Assembly: GCA_027257055.1 (NCBI GenBank)
Contig: JAPVLO010000206.1
Span: forward strand, 1,798,001-1,862,000
DNA from: Cephalopachus bancanus
Lineage: Eukaryota; Chordata; Mammalia; Primates; Tarsiidae
Direction of reading: 5' to 3'
Length of the DNA stretch: 64,000 nucleotides
Under the pieces are notes generated by a model. It had not been told where the DNA came from. It ran no database searches and worked only from the letters and a program-made list of their open reading frames with translations. Each line of letters starts with the position of its first letter. Positions within the stretch are counted from its first letter, which is position 1. Made by a program: the position numbers and the translations under genes. Shown here piece by piece: positions 56,950-64,000 of this stretch.

Positions 56950-57195
56950 TTTACTTAGTGCCAATGATGCAACAGAGAATCATAGGAGGTGCTGTCTTAT
57001 GCCCTATTTCTTTATCTTCACAACAACCCTATGAGAGAAGCATCGTTTATTATTGTTGTTCCCATTTTCCAGATGAGAAAACTGAGCTGCAAAGAGTCCC
57101 TGTAGGCTGAGGGACTCACTAAGAAAGTACTACCTAAGGCTTCAAAACTAGTAAGTGCCACAGACAAGATTTCAGTTCCGTCCTAAAGATGAACT
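56950..57195 (-). repeat. MIR, antisense
   Basis: CACAACAACCCTATGAGAGA, CCCATTTTCCAGATGAGAAA and ACTGAGCTGCAAAGAGTCCC are the antisense MIR order. Confidence 0.8.
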
Positions 57196-59097
57196 ACTCC
57201 CTGAAAGGCCCCTGCTTGTCCATCCCCACCCAAGTCACCCGCCCTCCCACCCCCACTACTCCCAGCAATGACCAGATGACATCTCCTCCCCCACTGAAAC
57301 TCTTAGGAATGTAGAATTCATGTAAAATGAGAGAGGAGGGGACATTCTCTCCAAGAGGATAGTGGCATGGAGCCTCTGAGATTTACTAGGAACACCACGG
57401 GATCAACACATCTGTCCCTAGAAACAAAGCTATAAAGATGGGCAAATCCTATACTAGTCAAGAAATGAATGGGCTGTGGTTTCCCAGTTCAAGGACCTCT
57501 TTAAACTTTATAGTGAAATTTATATTGGCAGATGCAATGTGAGTTTAAACCATTGACTTAGAAATGAACTTGTACAGTGCGCACCCTGGAGACTGTGTCT
57601 CTTTCACCTGCGTGTACGTGAATGCAACTGCGTGCACCTTGTCCTTGCACTATCCAGGAAGTTCAGTAGGGTCAGGGATCCGCCTTTGGTGACTCGTCGT
57701 TTCCCTGGAACACTAAAGCACTATGACATTGGCCAGAGTTGAATTTAATCTATGATTTCCACTGATGAGGAAAGCAAGAGAAGCTTCACTTTCTTCTGTC
57801 TGTGAGTTGTTGTTTTTTTTTACAGGGCAGATTTACAATCACAATCTTTATTAACTGCTATCTTACTGAACCGCTATTCTTCCGAATGGCATAAGTGCCT
57901 ATTAGCTTTCAGTCTTTCTGTTGAAAAGGTGCTGAGGCTTACTTTACATCTTCCCAATTCTCTGAAACAATCCAGAAAATGTGAAAAAAGAAAACCATTT
58001 AGGAAGGTATGAGCCCAGAGCCTAAAAATATCAGCTGGCTTGAGTCAAGCTTCAGGACTTAGTTTCTGCTGTGAATTGCAGAAATAGCACAGGTATTGTA
58101 CCCAGTAGGCCGAGATAATATCGGTTTCAGCCTGGTGGTTAGGAAAGAGGAACATCTTAGTCTGAAATCCTACCCACGAAAAGATAGAAGAGAAGTTCCT
58201 CCAAAATAAAATAAAACACATATTGTTTAGGCAAGAGTTATTGCCAGATGACATTTCAGTGCAAGTCTGCTCTGCCTAATGCCTTCGTTTCCTACCCTGG
58301 AGAATGAAAGCAACCCTCGCATCCTACAGGTTCAGAAGAAAGCTCCCCTTTGCAGGCGGAGATGCCATTTTCAGCTTTGGAAGAGAAACAAATCATGTTA
58401 TTGTCAAGGCTGTTACTGAGAACATCATGCTCTCGGCTCTACTGGCTTGGCCATCGTCAAAAGAATCAAACAAAGCTGTTTGCCATGAATTTCATCATTC
58501 TGGCTTGCCCAGCTGGGATCTCCCCCCAACCCCATCCCAATTCCACTCCCAATTCGAATGTTCTAGAATTTGTTCCAGGAACAAGTTACAATTCCTGCTA
58601 ATTTCAGACTTATCAATAATGCAAGTCTTTTCCCTTTTTTTTAAGGAAACAAATTGTGATTGCTGAAAGATCGTGGGTAGACAGCTCCAGATTCTAAAAC
58701 CTCCAGGAAAAGAGGGAGATGGAATGATCAGTTTGCAGAACTGGAGGATATACCAGAAGTGTGGCCAGTGAGCAAGTACTTAATTGCCTTTCAGGGCACA
58801 GAGACCTTAGGGCCCCATGCTTGGCTCTGACACCTGTCACTACTTCTGAGTGGACCTCAGGGAGTTTGTCTGCTCAATAAAGGCATTAGGGTCCTACCTG
58901 TTAATCTCTCGCCTCGGGGCCTGTACACAGGTCTCTTATTCATTATACTGTCAACTCCTTGACCTTTGAGGCAGAATAGAAATGCAACAATTGTCCTGTG
59001 GAAATGGAAAAACACAAAGGATAATGTGTTCCCCCAAACAATGTTATTTAACAGCCCATTGGAGGGGGGGAAGGTACTGGCAGTTTTTATTACATTT
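57196..59097. other. Unassigned sequence
   Basis: About 1.9 kb with no recognised gene or repeat. Frames up to 120 codons (58304-58666) overlap another frame and lack domains. Confidence 0.45.

Positions 59098-59147
<50 letters not shown>
59098..59147 (+). repeat. (TG)n microsatellite
   Basis: About 25 uninterrupted TG units. Pure arrays of this length are usually polymorphic and can form Z-DNA. Confidence 0.97.
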
Positions 59148-59148
<1 letters not shown>

Positions 59149-59287
59149 CACGTGCTTTAGTGTGTGGGGGAGAGGAGTTTGTATCATTGCAATTTTCCTT
59201 GAAAAACACCATTTGCTAGGACATTCTTTCCAGAAACCTCTAAAAGAAAACAGTAGAGTCAGTATGGTACTTTTTAAAAGGCAACAC

Positions 59288-59599
59288 CTGTCTGGACACG
59301 GTGGCTCACACGTGTAATTCCAGCACTTTGGGAGGCTGAGGCAGACGGGTTGCTTAAGCCCAGGAGTTCCAGCCTGGGCAACAAAGTGAAAACTCATCTC
59401 CTCAAAAATCAAAAATCAAAAAATTAACCAGACATGGTAGTGCATGCCTGTAGTCCCAGCTACTCCAGAGGCTGAGGTGGAAGGATCACCTGAGCCCAGG
59501 AGGTCGAAGCTGCGGTGAGCCGTGATCGTGGGTGGTCATCACACCACTGCACACCAGCCTGGGCTACAGAGTGAGATCCTGACAAATAAATAAATAAAT
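59288..59599 (+). mobile_element. AluJ-like element with short TSD
   Basis: Dimeric Alu with GCACTTTGGGAGGCTGAGGC, a shortened left arm, and right arm GTAGTCCCAGCTACTCCAGA, with a (TAAA)n tail. GGCAACAC at 59280-59287 and 59600-59607 is the likely target duplication. Canonical right arm (GCGGTGAGCCGTGATCG), so not the young type. Confidence 0.92.
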
Positions 59600-59624
59600 G
59601 GCAACACATTTGGAGGCAGAAATA

Positions 59625-59830
59625 ATGAGATTTGAATTCTTGCTCATACTTAGAGATTGTGGTTTGAAGCAAGTGATGTTCTATCTCTGAACCCTTGATT
59701 CTAACCCACATCTTGGAAATGGTCATACTGTAATCAAGCCCATTTGGCAGGGTGGTTGTAAGCATAAAATAAAGTGGAATATATAAAGTACACAGTGAAG
59801 AATCCAGAATGTAGTAGATGCTTAAGAACA
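59625..59830 (+). repeat. MIR, sense
   Basis: GAGATTTGAATTCTTGCTCA, CTATCTCTGAACCCTTGATT, GGTTGTAAGCATAAAATAAA and GTAGTAGATGCTTAAGAACA follow the sense MIR order. Confidence 0.65.
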
Positions 59831-59834
59831 GTGA

Positions 59835-60235
59835 CAGCCAACATTCATTCAGCTTTTATATACCAGGCTCTGGCATCAGCGCTCTACCTGGAAGGTGTCA
59901 CTGAATCCTCACCACTACTCTAAGGGGCTGATCCCCATTACACAGAAAAATAAGGCTTATAGTCGGGTGTGTTGGCTCATGCCTGTGATCCCAGCACTTT
60001 GGGAGGCTGAGGATTTCTTGGGGCTAGGAGTTCAAGACCAGCCTGGGCAACATAGTGAGACCCTGTCCCTTTAAGAAGGAAGAAAAGAAGGGAGGGAGAA
60101 AAGACAGGAGGGAGGTGGGGAAGGAAGGAGGGAGGGAGGAAAAAAAAAGAAAATGATGGTTAGAAAAGCTTTGCCTGAGACCAAGGCAGAATTTGAATCC
60201 AGCCTAAGCTCTCATCCACTTAGTTCTGTTCAGAG
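59835..60235 (-). repeat. MIR, antisense, split by an Alu monomer
   Basis: Left part: TATACCAGGCTCTGGCATCA, GATCCCCATTACACAGAAAA. It resumes after the monomer and its tail with CTGAGACCAAGGCAGAATTT, GAATCC. The insertion lies at about 59960-60155. Confidence 0.6.
59960..60157 (+). mobile_element. FLAM-like Alu monomer with long polypurine tail
   Basis: Left-arm monomer (GTGATCCCAGCACTTTGGGA, GTTCAAGACCAGCCTGGGCA) followed by an expanded GA-rich tail at about 60070-60157, almost free of pyrimidines. The tail probably grew from the original A tail. Confidence 0.85.
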
Positions 60236-61837
60236 ATTGTAAACTGGGTTCCATGAGCCAGATCTGGCTATCAGTGTGTTTGCTTTGGTTTACACTATGT
60301 TTTTTTAAAAAATCAACTTAGTTGCTGACACTTAAAACTGGGAAAGATTTCACAGTTCTGAATCTTCAGCTTCTCGTTAAAAATCTGAAGCTCTGGTCAC
60401 CTGGCCTGCATTCTCTCATGGAGCTGGAGCTGTGCAGTGGCTGTCACCTTTGGACAGTCAGGAGTTTGTGACAGACCCATTCCTCATCCCCACATGTTCA
60501 CGTGCCCACCGGGCTCCCGGAAATGACTGAGGGTTTGACCTCATTCCTCTTGCCTTTTCCATCTCTCTTGCTGAAGACTAGAGTAGTTAGGCAACATCTG
60601 ATATCTGTATGTGGTTCCTTTGTGAAGTGAAATGGCTGTGTTAACTCTCATCTCTCTTGGAGTCTAGTCACTCCTGTCTGACACAGCTCCCGGGACAATG
60701 TCAGTGATGCTCTGATGCTCCTGGATTCCTTGATTACATCCCTGAAGTCTCCCATACTCTGAGAGTCTGGAAAGACACAGAAACATGCACCCCCCACCCC
60801 CCGACTCTGAGCACATATCACGTCTTAGGTTTGTCTTTTTCATCCCTTTGCATTTCCATAAATCTATCTTAGCCCAGAGCCTCCTCACCTCCACCTTCCT
60901 GGGTCCTTGTAGTGGGCTCTCACCTTGTCCTCCTAACATACCCCCCTACCCATTCAACAACTTAATGTCCATCTTCTGCTAATCTTTCTCTCATGGCCAA
61001 GGTCAGCTTACTGGGTGTGAGACGCATGCAATTATACAGGACCCCCACTTAGAAGGACCCCTTGGCTGGTTTAATGCCCTGCTATTGCATTTTGAAATTT
61101 CTAATGATTTCTGAACTAGGGCTTGCATTTTTAATTTTTATTTTGCACGGGGGCCAGCATGTTATGTAGCTGGTCCTGTTAGTGTTTCAATTTGAGAAAC
61201 AATTCATGTTTCAATTCAATGATTCCTAACCTTGGTAGTAATTCCCAGTCTTTCAGATCCACAATTCACAAGGAACACGGTAATATTTGTATGCTACAGT
61301 GGACTGCTCTGATGCCCCAACTCTGACCACTCCTGCAGGGGAAAACAGGCGTCATGGCAAACTGTGACCCTTTAGCACCACACAAAAATGCTGAGGACAC
61401 CTATGAGGGAAGGTCTGGCCTGCAGAAGGAAGCCCCGTCGGTCGACCCTAGGGCTTGTTAGCTTTCCTTCAGAAAGCTCATCCTGCAGTCAGGCTGGTCT
61501 CTGCGGGCTCACGTATTCTTCACATTCTCATTAATGCAGTTCCAGTTGCTGGAAATAATCACTCTCCCAGTGCTACCCAAATCCTGCGCATGTTCTCAGA
61601 GCAGCTCGAGTCCACAAAGCTTGTCCTGTGTCTATCAGCCAGCAGTGCTTCATTCGCATATCATGTGATTAACGATGGCTTAGTCTGGGCAGGTGCTGAG
61701 CCGGCTTGGAGGATATGATTGCAAGTAGTGTGTGCATGCTTCTGCCTGCGTGAAGTTTACCGAAGCTAGGAATGCAAACAAGAGGGCACTTGACGACAGT
61801 GTGACCAGAGGTACCACAGAACAAGCCAGGGGAGGAT
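60236..61837. other. Unassigned, weak ancient repeats
   Basis: 60240-60300 (CTGGGTTCCATGAGCCAGAT) weakly resembles a hAT end. 61010-61200 (ACGCATGCAATTATACAGGA, TGCTATTGCATTTTGAAATT) resembles an ancient mammalian repeat. No gene seen. Confidence 0.4.
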
Positions 61838-62584
61838 GTGTTTGTTTCCTCAGGCTGCTCTAACAATTTACCGCCAGCTAGAGGGCTCTTAACAACCCAA
61901 ATTTATTCTCTTAGTCTTGGAAGATAGAAGTCTGAAATCAAGGTGTCAACAGGGCCACACTCCTACTGAAGGCACTAGGGAAGAGTCAATTCTTGCCAGT
62001 TTCTGGTACCTTCTGGTGCCTGCCTTGTGACTTGCATAATTCCAATCATCACACGTCCTTTTCCTCTTCTCTGTGTGTCTCTTCTCTGTGTATCTCTCAT
62101 AAAGACAATTGTTGCTGGGCACAGTGGCTCATGCCTGTAATCCTGGTACTTTGAGAGGCTGAGACAGGATAATCTCTTGAGCCCAGGATTGGAAACCAGC
62201 CTGAGCAACATGGTGAGACCCCCATATCTACAAAAAATACAAAAATTAGCCAGGCATAGTGGTGTGTGCCTGTAGTCCCAGCTACTCAGGTGGCCGAAGT
62301 GGGACAATCGCTTGAGCCCAGGAAGTTGAGGCTGTGGTGAGCTGGGCTCATGCCACTGCACTCCAGCCTGGGCAAAAAAGTAAGACCCTGTCTTGAAAAA
62401 AAAGAAAAAAGAAAAAGACAATTGCCATTATGCTTTGGGTCCACCGGATAATCCAGAACGATCTCATCTCAAGATCCTTAACTTAATTATATTTGCCAAG
62501 ACCCCTTTTCCAACCAAGGTAACATTCACAGGCTCTGGGAATTAGGACATAGACATATCCTTTGGAGACCACCATTCAGCTCAC
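61838..62584 (-). mobile_element. MLT1-like LTR, antisense, split by AluJ
   Basis: Left part GTTTCCTCAGGCTGCTCTAA to TCTCATAAAGACAATTG; right part AAAGACAATTGCCATTATGC to GACATATCCTTTGGAGACCA. Together they form one MLT1-like LTR with the AluJ removed. No internal retroviral region. Confidence 0.75.
62112..62413 (+). mobile_element. AluJ-like element inside MLT1 LTR
   Basis: Flanked by AAAGACAATTG on both sides (62101-62111 and 62414-62424). Canonical dimer with GTAATCCTGGTACTTTGAGA, GTAGTCCCAGCTACTCAGGT and an A-rich tail with G interruptions. Diagnostic bases and divergence fit AluJ. It postdates the LTR. Confidence 0.93.
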
Positions 62585-62589
62585 TTAGA

Positions 62590-63545
62590 GGGTTCAGGTC
62601 AGGGGCAGCTAACCCCACAGTGGGAACATCTCCGTGGATAAGATAACATTTAAACTGAATAAGTCAGGCAAAGAAAGGAAAGAAGGGGGTGGAGGGAGTG
62701 AAAGTGTTTCTGGAAATAGCATGAGCAAAGATCCCAATACACAGTAAAGAATGCTGGACTTCTGGAACTGAAAGAAGCTAAGTGTGTCTGAAGAATAACG
62801 TACAAGGTAGAAAGGGTAAGAGAAGTAGCTGGAGAAATAATCAAAGTCCAATCAAGATGAGTCTTGTAACCACAGAAAGTCATTTGGGCCAATGCAATGG
62901 GAAAGGGCTAAAGGGATTTCAGCAACAGAAGCACATTGGCAAATTTAGGAAGATTACTATTGCTGGAGTGTGGAGAATGGTTTGCAATAGGACAAGACAG
63001 GAACCAAGGAGACTTGTTAGGAAATTGTTACATAATCCAAGCAGTGCATCATAAATCGGGATAGAGCAAAAGGGAAGGCAGAAAAGTCAATATATTCAAA
63101 AGGTTCTTTGGGAGTTTGAATCTACAGGTCTTAATGCCTTATGAGGAAGTCAAGGATGAGGGCCTGGCTTCTGGCTTCTGGGTTGGTCAGAGTTGCCATT
63201 TTTGAGGCAGGATCTGGAAGGAGGTACAGTTTAGGTGGACACCATAGGGAGTGAGTCTGAGGTTTCCGTAGGATAGTTCATTGGAGACTCTGAATGGACA
63301 TTTGCATTTAGAAGTCTGAAATACAGAAGAGAGGTCTGGGGCTAGAAATACAGACTTAGGACCCATCAGCACATGGATGGCATGTTAAGTCATGGAATGA
63401 ATGACCACACTCAGAGGAATGAGTAGAGTGAAAAGAGAACAGGGCCCATGACAGAAGGCTCAGAAACTCGGACACTTAAGTGATGGGCAGAGGACAAGAG
63501 GCAATGGAAAACGGTCAAAGACCCAGAGGGCAGTGACTGCCAATA
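62590..63545 (+). repeat. Ancient mammalian interspersed repeat, family not assigned
   Basis: AACATTTAAACTGAATAAGT, AGCATGAGCAAAGATCCCAA, TGCAATGGGAAAGGGCTAAA, GATTACTATTGCTGGAGTGT and GATGAGGGCCTGGCTTCTGG follow the order of a ~1-kb common mammalian repeat. Fuller here than the copies at 1.3, 28.5 and 42.0 kb. The 90-codon frame at 62782-63054 is within it and shows no domain. Confidence 0.55.
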
Positions 63546-64000
63546 TTTAGTTTTGTGTGACTTTTACCATACAATTAGAAACATTGTCAGTTGTCTTATT
63601 CTATGTCACTCATTTTATATTTTGCTGGATAATTCAAGCTCAATACTGTTCTACATTATGCTGTCTTGTTCATTTTTTTTTTTATAAAACAAAGCAAGGG
63701 TTTAGAACAAGGGGGCCCATCTGGGAATAAGCACTAAACCATTGGCTAGGTGTTAACTGTCCAGAGTCTGAATTAGAAAACAGGAAGAAGGAACATTCTT
63801 CATCTCCTCTGATCCTTCACCAAAACCCCATCATCCAATGTCACCAAAAACTAACGTTCTAAAAACCTTATTTCTCTTCACTTATAATTTTCTCCAAATT
63901 AAGTAGTATCTTTTTTTTGCTCAAGATGTTTCTTTCCTTCACCCTTGTATCCCTTTCCAGCTAGTTAAATGTTTTTATTCTTTTCATCCCTGGAATTACC
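63546..64000. other. Unassigned sequence
   Basis: No gene or repeat recognised; a T run at 63677-63687. Confidence 0.45.

Noticed and set aside
58966..59412. Cysteine-valine or threonine-histidine repeat proteins
   Set aside because: Translations of the (TG)n array at 59098-59147.

Overview
The window reads as repeat-rich, gene-free nuclear DNA from a primate. I find no supportable protein-coding exon, tRNA, rRNA or CRISPR array. The longest open frames are either the 3' part of LINE-1 ORF2 or short frames lacking domains and splice context.

Organism: 7SL-derived dimeric Alu elements place it in primates. AluJ-like copies and FLAM-type monomers coexist with six copies of a distinctive younger Alu. 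The younger type reads GCGCCTTTGGG where the common Alu reads GCACTTTGGG, has CTCATCTCTAC before the linker, and carries GTGGCCGGGAGCGGCCAC in the right arm. These do not look like anthropoid AluS/AluY, nor like the Alu types I know from lemurs and lorises. My best inference is a tarsier (basal haplorrhine); this rests on memory of the families and is not proven.

Layout. 1-7 kb: an MST/THE1-like LTR with a local duplication, ancient repeats, a possible unassigned LTR, an L2 tail, a MARNA-like mariner, an ERVL-type LTR and an L1 tail. 7-24 kb: mostly unannotated sequence with lineage-specific Alus (8.9, 16.8, 17.9, 18.9 kb) and antisense AluJ copies (10.7, 12.8, 20.3 kb). 24-27.8 kb: a hAT element with an exact 8-bp target duplication and an L1 tail inside it, one more lineage-specific Alu, L2, MIR and an MLT1 LTR. 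29.5-38.3 kb: a LINE-1 zone with an old L1 carrying a ~100-bp younger L1 tail, a solo MLT1 LTR with exact TSD, a twin-primed (5'-inverted) young L1, and a 3.2-kb young L1 retaining the reverse transcriptase YADD box and a 325-codon open C-terminal frame. 38.3-50.5 kb: largely non-repetitive with MIR/L2 relics, local duplications, and two motif clusters (AP-1 near 39.2 kb; RFX X-box plus CRE near 43.5 kb). 50.5-53.6 kb: an old antisense L1 split by two abutting mariners (HSMAR2-like and MARNA-like) and by an Alu. 53.6-64 kb: unannotated sequence, MIR, AluJ, a (TG)n array and an MLT1 LTR split by an AluJ.

No multi-gene system is present. The interest lies in the mobile-element record: target duplications, nesting order, a subfamily series, and a hairpin that seems peculiar to the young Alu lineage. 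Family names are from pattern recognition without a database search.
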